The position numbers were made by a program, and so were the translations under genes. A model generated the notes under the pieces. The model made no database searches and had not been told where the DNA came from. It was given only the letters and a program-made list of their open reading frames with translations. A stretch of 64,000 nucleotides of DNA from Variovorax paradoxus (GTDB lineage Bacteria; Pseudomonadota; Gammaproteobacteria; Burkholderiales; Burkholderiaceae_C), in NCBI RefSeq assembly GCF_009498455.1, contig NZ_CP045644.1:6885001-6949000 (forward strand), written 5' to 3'. Positions 26,121 to 34,820 of the stretch are shown in pieces (position 1 is the first letter of the stretch; each line of letters begins with the position of its first letter).

Positions 26121-27521
26121 ATGACGAAGCCTTTGTATGCCCTGGGCGTGCAGGAACTGCACGCCGCCTACGCCGCCAGGGAACTCTCGCCGGTCGAGGT
26201 GACGCGCGCGGTCAACGAACGCATCGCGGCCTGCGAGCCGCAACTGCGCGCCACCTGGTTGTTCCGCCCCGAAGCCGCACTCGAACAGGCGCGCGCTTCC
26301 GAGGCGCGCTGGCTCGCCGGCACGCCGCGCGGCACGCTCGACGGCGTGCCCGTGACCATCAAGGAAAACCTCGCGACCGAGGGCGACCCGATGCCGCTGG
26401 GCACCGCCGCCTACGAGCTCGTGCCGATGACGTACGACTCGCCCCCCGCCGCGCGCCTGAAGGCCGACGGCACGGTGATGGTCGCCAAGACCACGATGCC
26501 CGACCTGGGCATGCTGTCGTCGGGCCTGTCGAGCTTTCACGACCTCTCGCGCAACCCGTGGGACACCTCGCGCACGCCGGGCGGTTCCAGCGCCGGCGCC
26601 GGCGCGGCTGCTGCCGCAGGCTACGGCCCGCTGCACGTGGGCACCGACATCGGCGGCTCGTTGCGCCTGCCGGCGAGCTGGTGCGGCATCTTCACGCTCA
26701 AGCCCAGCTTCGGCCGCATTCCGCTGAGCTCGCCCTACATGGGCCGCTGCGCCGGCCCCATGACGCGCACCGTGGCCGACGCGGCGCTGATGATGGCGTC
26801 GGTCGCGCAGCCCGACGACCGTGACTACTCCGAGCTGCCGGCACCCGGCATCGACTGGACGGCCTTCGAAGTCGATCCGTCGTTCCTCAAGGGCAAGCGC
26901 GTCGCGCTGCACATGGACGCGGGCTGCGGCCTGCCGCTCGATCCGCAGATCGCACAGGCGGTGCGCGATGCCGCTAAGCGCATCGAAGCGGCCGGTGCGC
27001 ACGTCGAAGAAATCCCGGCCTTCATGACGCCGAAGATGCTGGAAGGCATGGACCACTTCTGGCGCATGCGCTCCTGCCTCGACATGCAGGCGATGAGCGC
27101 CGAGCAGCGCGCGAAGATCCTGCCGTACATCCGCGAATGGGCCGAGAGCGCGGCCGGCTTTTCGGGCGCGCACGTCTTCGACGGCTACAGCCAGTTCGTC
27201 GCCACGCGCGCCGCCACGGTCGCCGCCACCAAGGCGTACGACTTCGTGATCTCACCGGTGTCGCCGAACATGCCCGCGCCCGCGGACCACGCCTCGCCCA
27301 CCAACGACCCGATGCGGCCGCTGGAGCACATCGGCTTCACGGTGCCCTACAACATGTCGGAGCAGCCCGCGGCGTCGGTCAACTGCGGCTACTCGGCCGA
27401 AGGCCTGCCCATCGGCCTGCAGGTGGCTGGCCGCCGCTTCGACGATCTGGGCGTGCTGCAGTTCAGCCGCGCCTTCGAGCAGATTCGCGACGCACAGAAA
27501 CCCTGGCCCGAACCGATCTGA
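26121..27521 (+). CDS. Amidase (amidase-signature family)
   Basis: 466 residues. The Ser-Ser-Lys catalytic triad is K81 (VTIKENL), S156 (GGSSAG) and S180 (DIGGSLR). The spacings (75 and 24) equal those of fatty-acid amide hydrolase. The flanking FTLKPSFGRIP and GPMTRTVADAALMM are also typical. It hydrolyses an amide to acid and ammonia in the cytoplasm. It is 7 bases after the binding-protein gene and so works on the imported compound or a derivative. Substrate class cannot be named; the family includes aliphatic and aryl amides and allophanate. Confidence 0.88.
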   Translation: MTKPLYALGVQELHAAYAARELSPVEVTRAVNERIAACEPQLRATWLFRPEAALEQARASEARWLAGTPRGTLDGVPVTIKENLATEGDPMPLGTAAYELVPMTYDSPPAARLKADGTVMVAKTTMPDLGMLSSGLSSFHDLSRNPWDTSRTPGGSSAGAGAAAAAGYGPLHVGTDIGGSLRLPASWCGIFTLKPSFGRIPLSSPYMGRCAGPMTRTVADAALMMASVAQPDDRDYSELPAPGIDWTAFEVDPSFLKGKRVALHMDAGCGLPLDPQIAQAVRDAAKRIEAAGAHVEEIPAFMTPKMLEGMDHFWRMRSCLDMQAMSAEQRAKILPYIREWAESAAGFSGAHVFDGYSQFVATRAATVAATKAYDFVISPVSPNMPAPADHASPTNDPMRPLEHIGFTVPYNMSEQPAASVNCGYSAEGLPIGLQVAGRRFDDLGVLQFSRAFEQIRDAQKPWPEPI

Positions 27522-27556
27522 TCCGACCTGATCCGCCACACGGAGACACACCTTCC

Positions 27557-29005
27557 ATGAACGCCACCCACTACATCGACGGCCGCCGCGTGGCGTCCGA
27601 AACCGACGCCACCATCGACGTGATCGACCCGAGCGATGGTCAGAAATTCGGCGCCATTGCACGCGGCACCGCCGCCGACATCGACGCCGCCGTGCGCGCC
27701 GCGCGCCAGGCCATGGGCGAACATTTCGACGGCCCCTGGGGCGCCACCACCGCGCTCGAACGCGGCCGGCTGCTCGCCAAGCTCGGCGCCGCCGTGCTGC
27801 AGCACCACGAAGAGCTGGCCCAGCTCGAGGCGCGCGACACCGGCAAGGCGCTGCGCGTGGCGCGCAACGACGCGACCGCGCTGGCGCGCTACTTCGAGTA
27901 CTACGCCGGCGCCTGCGACAAGCTCCACGGTGACACCCTGCCCTACGAGCGCGGCTACACCGTACTCACCGTGCGCATCCCGCACGGCGTGACGGGCCAC
28001 ATCATTCCCTGGAACTACCCGATGCAGATCGCGGGCCGCAGCGTGGGCGCCTCGCTCGCCGCGGGCAATGCCTGCGTGGTCAAGCCGGCGGAAGACGCGA
28101 GCCTGTCGCTGCTGCGCCTGGCCGAGATCGCGACCGAAGTCGGCTTTCCGGCCGGCGCACTCAACGTGGTGACGGGCTACGGCAAGGAAGCCGGCGCGGC
28201 GCTGTGCGCGCACCCGGGCATCGACCACATCTCGTTCACCGGCTCCACCATGACCGGCCGCAGCGTGGGCCTGGCCGCGGCCGAGCGCCACTGCCCGGTG
28301 ACGCTGGAGCTGGGCGGCAAGTCGCCGCAGATCGTGTTCGCCGACGCCGACCTCGACGCGGCCGAGCCCGTGCTGCTCAACGCCATCATCCAGAACGCCG
28401 GCCAGACCTGCTCGGCGGGCAGCCGCGTGCTGGTCGAACAGTCGGTGTACGAAGAGGTGGTGCAGCGCCTCGCCAAGCGCTTCACGGCCGTGCGTGCGGG
28501 CACGCCCGCCGAAGACCTGGACATGGGCCCGCTCATCAACGAGAAGCAGTTCCGCCAGGTGCGCGACATGGTCGCGACCGCCGAGGCGAGCGGCATGAAG
28601 GTGGCGGCGCGCGGCACGGTGTCGCCGCAGGCGCCCTCCACCGGCTACTACCAGGAGGCCGTGCTGTTCCGCGACGTGCCGCATGACAGCGACCTGGCCC
28701 AGCGCGAGGTCTTCGGCCCGGTGCTGGCCGTGATGCCCTTCGCCGACGAGGCCGAGGCCGTGCGCCTGGCCAACGGCACCGACTTCGGCCTGGTGGCCGG
28801 CGTGTGGACGCGCGACGGCGCGCGCCAGCTGCGCATGGCGCACAAGCTGCATTGCGGCCAGGTCTTCGTCAACAATTACGGCGCGGCGGGTGGTGTAGAA
28901 CTGCCGTTCGGCGGCGTGAAAGCCAGCGGCTTCGGCCGCGAGAAGGGCTTCGAGGCCCTGCTCGGCTTCACGACCCTCAAGACCATCGCCATCAAGCACG
29001 GATGA
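27557..29005 (+). CDS. Aldehyde dehydrogenase (NAD(P)+)
   Basis: 482 residues; ATG at 27557. All family residues are present: N153 in PWNYPM, E251 in LELGGKSP, C285 in AGQTCSAGSR, and the nucleotide-site FTGSTMTGR. The late EVFGPVLAVMPF and PFGGVKASGFGREKG complete the signature. It oxidises an aldehyde to its acid, probably a product of the amidase step. It is 35 bases after the amidase and 9 bases before the next dehydrogenase. Confidence 0.9.
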   Translation: MNATHYIDGRRVASETDATIDVIDPSDGQKFGAIARGTAADIDAAVRAARQAMGEHFDGPWGATTALERGRLLAKLGAAVLQHHEELAQLEARDTGKALRVARNDATALARYFEYYAGACDKLHGDTLPYERGYTVLTVRIPHGVTGHIIPWNYPMQIAGRSVGASLAAGNACVVKPAEDASLSLLRLAEIATEVGFPAGALNVVTGYGKEAGAALCAHPGIDHISFTGSTMTGRSVGLAAAERHCPVTLELGGKSPQIVFADADLDAAEPVLLNAIIQNAGQTCSAGSRVLVEQSVYEEVVQRLAKRFTAVRAGTPAEDLDMGPLINEKQFRQVRDMVATAEASGMKVAARGTVSPQAPSTGYYQEAVLFRDVPHDSDLAQREVFGPVLAVMPFADEAEAVRLANGTDFGLVAGVWTRDGARQLRMAHKLHCGQVFVNNYGAAGGVELPFGGVKASGFGREKGFEALLGFTTLKTIAIKHG

Positions 29006-29014
29006 AGACAACCC

Positions 29015-29908
29015 ATGACCACCACTGAACAACAACAAACCCCGCGCAAAGTCGGCCTCGTCGGCGTCGGCCTCATGGGCCACGGCATCGCCAGCAACAT
29101 CGTCAAGCACGGCCACCAGCTCACGGTGCTGGAGCACGCGGGCAACCAGCCGATCGACGACCTGCTGAAGGCCGGTGCCACCTCGGTGAAAGACGTGGCC
29201 GCGCTGGCCGCGCAGGTCGACGTGCTGATCCTGTGCGTCACCGGCACGCCACAGGTCGAAGCCGTGATGCTCGGCGACCAAGGCGCGCTGACCACCCTGC
29301 GCCCCGGCACCGTGGTCATCGACTGCTCCACCGCCGTGCCCGCCTCCACCGCCAAGGTCGCCGAGGCGGTGCACGCCAAGAGCGGCCACTTCCTCGACAC
29401 GCCGATGACCCGCACCGCCAAGGAAGCCGCCGAGGGCCGCCTGAACCTGCTGGTGGGCGGCGATGCGGAAGTGCTGGCCTCGTGCCTGCCGCTGCTGCGC
29501 TGCTTTGCCGAGAACGTCACGCACGTCGGCGACGTGGGCGCGGGCCATGCGATGAAGCTGCTGCACAACTTCGTGTCGCTGGGCACCGTGGCGCTGCTGT
29601 GCGAAGCCGCAGCCTGCGCGCAGCGCGCCGGCGTGAAGCCCGAGGTGTTCGTGGACGTGCTCGCCAAGGGCGGCGGCAATGGCGTAGCGTTGGAACGCCT
29701 CAAGCCCAAGCTGCTGACGGGCAGCACCGATTCGCTGAAGTTCTCGATGGCGAATGCGAAGAAAGATTTGGGTTACTACAACGACATGGCGGAGCAGGCG
29801 TCGGCCAGCCATGGCATTGCGCAGGCTGTCGATGCGCTGCTGACGCAGGGCGTCGAGAAGTTCGGTGGCGACCGCATGGTGCTGGATCTGGTCGAAGCAC
29901 TGCGCTGA
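29015..29908 (+). CDS. NAD(P)-dependent hydroxyacid dehydrogenase (3-hydroxyisobutyrate dehydrogenase family)
   Basis: 297 residues. The Rossmann motif is GLVGVGLMGHGIASN (14-28). The substrate-site motif DTPMTRTAKEAAEGR replaces the more usual D-A-P-V-S-G-G, so substrate preference may differ from tartronate-semialdehyde reductase. Catalytic K181 is in GHAMKLLHN. It closes the ABC-amidase-dehydrogenase operon. It would reversibly oxidise a beta-hydroxy acid to a semialdehyde that the preceding aldehyde dehydrogenase could use. The window has a second, classical member (glxR) at 50.5 kb. Confidence 0.85.
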   Translation: MTTTEQQQTPRKVGLVGVGLMGHGIASNIVKHGHQLTVLEHAGNQPIDDLLKAGATSVKDVAALAAQVDVLILCVTGTPQVEAVMLGDQGALTTLRPGTVVIDCSTAVPASTAKVAEAVHAKSGHFLDTPMTRTAKEAAEGRLNLLVGGDAEVLASCLPLLRCFAENVTHVGDVGAGHAMKLLHNFVSLGTVALLCEAAACAQRAGVKPEVFVDVLAKGGGNGVALERLKPKLLTGSTDSLKFSMANAKKDLGYYNDMAEQASASHGIAQAVDALLTQGVEKFGGDRMVLDLVEALR

Positions 29909-29925
29909 CGTTCTTCGGGGCGCCA

Positions 29926-29941
29926 GGCGGCAATTGCCGCC
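29926..29941. terminator. Perfect palindrome after the amidase operon
   Basis: GGCGGCAA-TTGCCGCC is a 16-bp perfect palindrome, 18 bases past the last stop codon. It could end or protect the operon transcript. No T-run follows, so its function is open. Confidence 0.4.
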
Positions 29942-30043
29942 AGCCGCCTCACACACCAGGGACACGATCCGGACGCTTTGCGCCACACCCCGCTCACTGG
30001 CTAAACTCCGCTGCTTTTCCTTTTCGCAGAGGAGCGACCCGCG

Positions 30044-30439
30044 ATGGCTGTGTCGGACACCGGTCCCTACTTCCACGGAACGCGGGCGGACCTCCAGGTG
30101 GGCGACCTGCTCACCGCAGGCTTCCGCTCAAACTACGACGGCCGCGTCGTCATGAACCACATCTACTTCACCGCGTGGCCCAAGGGAGCCGGGCTGGCGG
30201 CCGAAATAGCGAAAGGCGACGGCCGTGGCCGCGTCTACATCGTCGAACCCACGGGCGCTTTCGAGGACGACCCCAACGTCACCGACAAGAAGTTTCCAGG
30301 CAACCCCACACGCTCGTACCGCAGCCGCGAGCCGCTTCGGATCGTCGGCGAGCTGGAGACATGGGAGCCGTTCGATGCGGCGTACATCCAGCAGCTGAGG
30401 GAGCGCATACGCGTGGGCATGGGGGAGATCATCAATTGA
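30044..30439 (+). CDS. arr: Rifampin ADP-ribosyltransferase
   Basis: 131 residues, close to the usual Arr length of about 140. The three conserved positions of Arr enzymes are in place with correct spacing: H11 (YFHGT), Y41 (NHIYFT) and D76 (FEDDPNVTDKK). The diagnostic stretches GRGRVYIVEPTG and FPGNPTRSYRSREP are almost invariant in the family. The enzyme moves ADP-ribose from NAD+ to rifamycins and so inactivates them. It sits behind an unrelated catabolic operon with its own short promoter region and overlaps the next small gene by four bases. Function is inferred from strong family match. Confidence 0.92.
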   Translation: MAVSDTGPYFHGTRADLQVGDLLTAGFRSNYDGRVVMNHIYFTAWPKGAGLAAEIAKGDGRGRVYIVEPTGAFEDDPNVTDKKFPGNPTRSYRSREPLRIVGELETWEPFDAAYIQQLRERIRVGMGEIIN

Positions 30440-30750
30440 ATCGCACCCGCCATGCTGTGCCGGCGAACGCATCGCAGCGAACGCACAGTGTCCCCCTGCG
30501 TTTGATCGAGCAGGCATTCGGCCGCGATGAAGTTGATTCGGCCTGCGACGAGATTCTGGCTGCCGCACGCACCGCTTGCAGTGCTCCGCGGCTAAGTTGC
30601 AGCTTCTCTTTCGAGTGCGAACACCCCAACCCGTGGTATCACGCCGTGGCTGTCGTCATCGAAGGCATGCAGGATCAAGAGTACGAGCAATTTTTGTTGG
30701 CACTCGCCAGGCTCGGCCTGGTCGAAGCGGCCCAGGGTGGCCGGCAGTAG
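30436..30750 (+). CDS. Small hypothetical protein, TTG start overlapping arr
   Basis: 104 residues if it starts at the TTG at 30436, which overlaps the arr stop codon (TTGA). The frame has no other good start for a long distance, and the internal codon pattern looks coding. It is soluble, acidic in its middle, and contains a Cys-rich patch (ACSAPRLSCSFSFECEHPNPW). No family is recognised. Translational coupling to arr suggests they are expressed together. Confidence 0.5.
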   Translation: MNRTRHAVPANASQRTHSVPLRLIEQAFGRDEVDSACDEILAAARTACSAPRLSCSFSFECEHPNPWYHAVAVVIEGMQDQEYEQFLLALARLGLVEAAQGGRQ

Positions 30751-30783
30751 TCGGCCAGAACCGTAAACACAGGAGGAAATGCA

Positions 30784-31227
30784 ATGGGATTACTTTCCGA
30801 CTTCTTCGTTGCGAGCGAAGAAGAAGCCACGCGCTACGCGGACCGAATGAACGAGGACGATCAGGGCAAGGCCACTGCATCGCATGTGCGCCCGGCTGAG
30901 CACAAGGGCCTCACCGACCTTGAAGTAGGCACTCTGTGGGCCATCCTGGAAGGGAAGGAATGGGATGCTGACCTGCACGAGTTGGAAAGCGACGAGGGTG
31001 GCGACGACGAAGGCGACGCCTGGCTCTTTCGGTTCCCAGATCGGCTGGTCCAGCTTCTTGCTCACGCCGAACACTCGGCACTTGAGTCCGCATTGCATCC
31101 ATGGGCCGCAACCGAGGAGCTTCAGGTCGATGCGGACGAACTGCGACCTGTGGTGTTGGATCTTCAAAGACTCGCCAAACAGGCCATTGCAGAACAGAAA
31201 TCGGTGTATCTATGGGGTAGCTTGTGA
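30784..31227 (+). CDS. Small acidic hypothetical protein
   Basis: 147 residues with a strong ribosome-binding site (AGGAGG, 7 bases before the ATG). It is rich in Asp/Glu, for example ELESDEGGDDEGDAW around 68-82, and predicted mostly helical at the C-terminus. Base composition is visibly less GC-rich than the flanking catabolic genes, suggesting recent gain. No family is recognised. It is 33 bases after the arr-coupled small gene and may be part of the same transcript. Confidence 0.65.
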   Translation: MGLLSDFFVASEEEATRYADRMNEDDQGKATASHVRPAEHKGLTDLEVGTLWAILEGKEWDADLHELESDEGGDDEGDAWLFRFPDRLVQLLAHAEHSALESALHPWAATEELQVDADELRPVVLDLQRLAKQAIAEQKSVYLWGSL

Positions 31228-31249
31228 ACACCTCTCGGGTCTCTCACCA

Positions 31250-31645
31250 TCACTCGAACCGTATCTCGGCCACGGTCGGCGCATTCGGCTCCCGGGTCTT
31301 GGCATTCGCAATGGCGCCGTCTTTTTCGTTCCTGAACCAGTAGCGGCACCCGGTTCGAGAAATCATGGTCACGCACATCGAGCCGTCGGTGTTGAGAACC
31401 CACGTGCCCGACGCCTTGCCGGGCCCGCTCTGGTTGGCAAAGTCGACGCGGCCGTCTGAATAGAACTGCCAGCGCGAGACCATGCCGCTCGACAGATTGC
31501 TGGAAACGATGGGCTTGCCGATCAAGGTGGTCTCGATCTCGGCTTTGCTCAGGAACATGCGGCCATGGATGGGTGCGGGCTCCTCGGAGATGGCGGGCAC
31601 GGCGGCAATGCACAGCAGCGTGCGAATGGCGTAGCGGGTGAACAT
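31250..31645 (-). CDS. Small secreted hypothetical protein
   Basis: 131 residues with a short signal-like N-terminus (RYAIRTLLCIAAVPAIS). The body has GKPIVSSNLSSGMVSRWQFY, YSDGRVDF, GTWVLNTDGSMCV and GCRYWFRNEKDG, which reads as a small beta-rich periplasmic domain with two cysteines (C91 and C100) that could pair. No named family is certain. It converges on the acidic small gene (22 bases apart) and has about 0.7 kb of apparently non-coding DNA upstream. Confidence 0.65.
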   Translation of the reverse strand: MFTRYAIRTLLCIAAVPAISEEPAPIHGRMFLSKAEIETTLIGKPIVSSNLSSGMVSRWQFYSDGRVDFANQSGPGKASGTWVLNTDGSMCVTMISRTGCRYWFRNEKDGAIANAKTREPNAPTVAEIRFE

Positions 31646-32382
31646 GACATTCCCCTCTGACGTAGCGCAGCCGGCATGCGTTCAGCCGTGCGCGTGCGTC
31701 CAAGCGCTGGGTTGGCCTGTCGGTAACGCCCCATGGCGTTACATGGCATTAACTAAAAAGCGCTACTTTTCTGCGCGCTGGGTACGGCCGGTGCACGCGA
31801 ACGAGGCCTGCTTCTTCCTGCGCTCCACTGCCACACCGGGAGGCCGTGGCCCGAGATCGAGACGAGGAAGGCGGCGTTCTTTTTCTGTGACGACACGACG
31901 TGTGCTCCGAGGGCCCCTCGGCAAGGTGGCCGAAGGGCGTGGTGGGGTGGCTTGTGCAGACGCTTGGGCAGCGCGCCAGCGACGCCGCAAGAGCACTGTG
32001 AAGGCAACTGCGGCGTTGCTTGTATGGCGCTGTGTCGTGTGTACGGCGCTTGTAAGCGGTCGGGTGCTTTCCGCGCAGATGTGTGACCCACGTTTCGGCT
32101 GAAGCTCAGCCCTTCCCATACCTCGGAATGCTGGCTTGCGGTCCAGTGCATCGGCACGCGGATCATTGAAGCCCCGGCTTCAGGGTCGGGCCGACACGTG
32201 CAGCTCGGGTCGGTCGGAGTCAACTGATCACGCTCACCGACACAGCTCGGCCAACAGCGGTCCTTCGGCGTCGCCGCCATGCAGGCGTTTGTGAGTGGGC
32301 CAGGAGAACTGCACCGCACGGACAACCGACAACGGGCTCGTCACCACCGGCACGCAGGTCGCCAGGCGCGTAGACGACGTGT
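31646..32382. other. Long gene-poor stretch (737 bp)
   Basis: I see no convincing gene here. The open frames on both strands are rich in Arg, Ser, Pro and Cys, have poor codon bias and no ribosome-binding sites. The sequence looks like decayed coding DNA: an AT-rich piece at about 31735-31770, then GC-rich low-complexity sequence. No inverted repeats typical of an insertion sequence were found at its edges. Confidence 0.5.
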
Positions 32383-32688
32383 TCATCGATCAGGGCCTCT
32401 CGCACCAATCAGATCGCGCACGGCAATGGCCAGCACCAAAAGCGCCAAGCCGGCGGCGGTCAGGGTTGCCGCCGTGTAGAAGCCGATCAGGGCCCAGTAA
32501 AAGACGGGCTGCTCGGCTGCAACGATGTCAGGTCCTTTGCGGTTGTTGAGCACCCCGGTGCGCAGGCTTTCCACCACTTCGGTCGCTCCCATAAGGCAAC
32601 CCCAGCCGATCAAGGCCGCGACGGCGAGGGCCTGCATTGACTGTAGCCACGGCCGTCGGCGGCTCGGGGCATCCGGACGGCCGGTCAC
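32383..32688 (-). CDS. Small two-helix membrane protein
   Basis: 101 residues. Two hydrophobic segments are clear: about 18-38 (MQALAVAALIGWGCLMGATEV) and 65-90 (ALIGFYTAATLTAAGLALLVLAI), with charged ends (GARGPDR). No family is recognised. It lies alone between the gene-poor block and the DTW gene. The start at 32688 has no strong ribosome-binding site, so the N-terminus may be shorter. Confidence 0.55.
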   Translation of the reverse strand: MTGRPDAPSRRRPWLQSMQALAVAALIGWGCLMGATEVVESLRTGVLNNRKGPDIVAAEQPVFYWALIGFYTAATLTAAGLALLVLAIAVRDLIGARGPDR

Positions 32689-32936
32689 GTGCTCACTGCG
32701 TTGGCAAAGGTCAAGCGATTCCCAAAGGTATGCCGCACTGTCACCTCACGCGTGCACCAGGTCACGAGGCAGATGGTTCGGGGCAATGTCTTAGGCATGG
32801 GTTTGCTGATGCTGGCGGGAAAAACGACTTTACTCGAATGTCCTCTTTCGAATTTAGCGGCCGGCTGCTTCGGGCCCCAATGCGCCGACGTGGCGACAGG
32901 CTACAGTCGGCCAAAACCAGCCATTTAGCTGGTCAC

Positions 32937-33599
32937 TTAAATGAAACCCGTAACCCTTGGTCGAGGGCGGGACTTGTCGGTTTGCGCGTTTCGCTGCCCG
33001 CCAGCCTGCTCCAAGTACTCTACAAACCCGTCGAAGGCATTCAACAAAGGCTGGAACCTCGCCGCATCGCCTTCCAGTTGGCACAAGGCGTAGCAGGTCG
33101 CCTCCAGCGTGGACAGTTGGTCGGGCCCATGGGCTTTGCGGATACGGTAGTGCGAAGGCGGCAGGTTGCGCAGGGCCAAGCGGGGCAACTGTTGAAGTGG
33201 CGGGCTTTGGTAGAGCATCTTTCGGCTTTTGCGCCAGGTGCCGTCCAGCACGACCAGGCGCAGGCGCGACGGGGCTTGCGGCCACTCGGGCGGTAGCGGG
33301 GGTGGGCCCCGCAGGTCCGGGGCGGTATCTTGCAGACTGTCCGGGTACAGCAGCAGCGTGTGCTTGCCGTCCACCGGCCAGACGGGCACGGCAAATGCCT
33401 CACCCACCACCAAGCGGCAGTGCGCCAAGCTGAGGTGCAGCAGGCGGGCACTGCCTTTGGCCTGGTGTACCTCCAGCGGGTGCTGCAGCACCAGTACCTC
33501 CACCGCGTGGGCGGTGGGCGCGACCCAGCGGCAAATGCAGGCGCTGAGCGGGCGCAGGCAAGCGGTGCACTGGGGGCGTGGGACCAAAGCGGCGGACAT
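32937..33599 (-). CDS. DTW-domain protein, probable tRNA-uridine aminocarboxypropyltransferase
   Basis: 220 residues. The N-terminus carries a cysteine cluster (CTACLRPLSACIC, 11-23) and the middle has the name-giving motif D-G-T-W in VVLDGTWRKSRKML. YRIRKAHGPDQLSTLEATCYAL is the other conserved block. Bacterial DTW proteins of the TapT/TuaA type add the 3-amino-3-carboxypropyl group of S-adenosylmethionine to uridine 47 of tRNA. It is divergent from the F420-type oxidoreductase. Family firm, exact tRNA target inferred. Confidence 0.85.
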   Translation of the reverse strand: MSAALVPRPQCTACLRPLSACICRWVAPTAHAVEVLVLQHPLEVHQAKGSARLLHLSLAHCRLVVGEAFAVPVWPVDGKHTLLLYPDSLQDTAPDLRGPPPLPPEWPQAPSRLRLVVLDGTWRKSRKMLYQSPPLQQLPRLALRNLPPSHYRIRKAHGPDQLSTLEATCYALCQLEGDAARFQPLLNAFDGFVEYLEQAGGQRNAQTDKSRPRPRVTGFI

Positions 33600-33746
33600 G
33601 GATGAATTTTATTCAGCGTGCCTGATCAGTTTGGCAGGGCATGCCACCCTTGCGGCTGTGCAAGCGTGGTCGGCCGTCTTGACCCTGTCAGCTGTCGGGA
33701 ACGCCGTCGTTCGAATAATTGCCATTTTTGAATGAGGAATCTCAAG

Positions 33747-34442
33747 ATGAACATTGGAATCATTGGGTCGGGCAACATTGGCAGCACACTCGCCCGCAAC
33801 CTCAAGGCCTTGGGCCACGAAGTGCAAATTGCGAACTCGCGGGGACCGGCCACGCTCGCGGCTTTCGCGGCCGAGACTGGGGTGGTGGCTGCAACGGTCG
33901 AGCAAGCGTCAGGTGCTGCGGACTTGGTCATCATCGCCATCCCGCAACTGGCGGTCGCCGACCTTCCCCATGACGTGCTGCGCAAGAACCCTGCTGTCGT
34001 CGTCGACGCAGGCAACTACTACCCCACCCGTGATGGTGTCGTGGCGCAGGTCGAGCAAGGGGCCACGGACAGCGAATGGATTGCTTCGGTAGTGGGCAGG
34101 CCCGTCGTCAAAGCCTTCAACAACATCCTGGCTGAGAGCTTGGCGACACGCGGCCACTCGGGTGGAAGCGCCGGACGCATTGCACTTTCAGTTGCCGGCG
34201 ACAACACTGAAGCCAAGCACCTTGTACAAGACTTGGTCCGCGAGTTGGGGTTCGATGCCATTGATGGCGGAACACTCGCTGAATCGTGGAGGCAGCAACC
34301 CGGAACCCCCGCGTACTGCAAAGACCTGAACGCCGCGCAACTCAAAGAAGCATTGGCAAGCGCGAGCAAGACGGAGATACCGAGCTACCGCAAAGCCGCT
34401 GATAGCGCCGCGGCACCCTACCTGACGCCTTTCAAGGGCTGA
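33747..34442 (+). CDS. NADPH-dependent F420 reductase-like oxidoreductase
   Basis: 231 residues from the ATG at 33747, which has AGGAA at a good distance; an in-frame ATG at 33732 has none. The N-terminal Rossmann motif is IGIIGSGNIGSTLARNL, followed by IANSRGP at the second strand, which usually selects NADPH. VVKAFNNILAESL is the typical later motif of this family (F420:NADP-oxidoreductase / YdhG-like). In bacteria without F420 these proteins act on unknown substrates or as NADPH-linked reductases. It stands alone. Confidence 0.82.
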   Translation: MNIGIIGSGNIGSTLARNLKALGHEVQIANSRGPATLAAFAAETGVVAATVEQASGAADLVIIAIPQLAVADLPHDVLRKNPAVVVDAGNYYPTRDGVVAQVEQGATDSEWIASVVGRPVVKAFNNILAESLATRGHSGGSAGRIALSVAGDNTEAKHLVQDLVRELGFDAIDGGTLAESWRQQPGTPAYCKDLNAAQLKEALASASKTEIPSYRKAADSAAAPYLTPFKG

Positions 34443-34507
34443 GTCCCGAGGGCCATTCGCGATGCCCCCTTCCCGCAGCCCGCAGCCCGCAGCCCGCAGC
34501 TCTGCCG

Positions 34508-34780
34508 CTAACCGCCGGCCTCAGCCGCTCCGCGCCGCGCCTTCTCGCTCGCTTGAAACAACGCCCCCGCCTTACGCGCCAGTTCTGCCGCAAGCCACAG
34601 CAGGTTGTCCAGTTGCCGGGGCCCTTCGCCGCTGCACCAGTCGATGTCTTCCCCGTGGCAGACCCACAGCAGGGCTTCGAGTTGGGCGAGTGTGTTTTCG
34701 AGGAGGCTCGCCGGGTCTTGGTGGGCGATTCCGTCGGAGGATACCGGCGTGCGAGGCCGGGCTATAGTCTTGGTAGCCAT
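34508..34780 (-). CDS. Small hypothetical protein with hairpin leader
   Basis: 90 residues; ATG at 34780, with AAAGG 13 bases before it. It is mostly helical (LLENTLAQLEALLWVCHGED, LLWLAAELARKAGALFQASE), acidic in the middle, with a basic N-terminus and an Ala/Gly-rich tail. It resembles the small accessory proteins found in many proteobacterial genomes and prophages, but no family is certain. A long stable hairpin lies about 40 bases upstream on the same strand, which may regulate it. Confidence 0.6.
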   Translation of the reverse strand: MATKTIARPRTPVSSDGIAHQDPASLLENTLAQLEALLWVCHGEDIDWCSGEGPRQLDNLLWLAAELARKAGALFQASEKARRGAAEAGG

Positions 34781-34820
34781 TTTTGTGCGGTCCTTTAGAG
34801 GTGTTGCACGTCTTTGGTTA

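Noticed and set aside
31753..32325. Opposing frames in the 31.7-32.3 kb block as real genes
   Set aside because: No ribosome-binding sites, poor codon usage, odd composition and no recognisable motif.
32689..32928. A 79-residue plus-strand frame
   Set aside because: No ribosome-binding site and no recognisable features; it lies in the leader region between two minus-strand genes.
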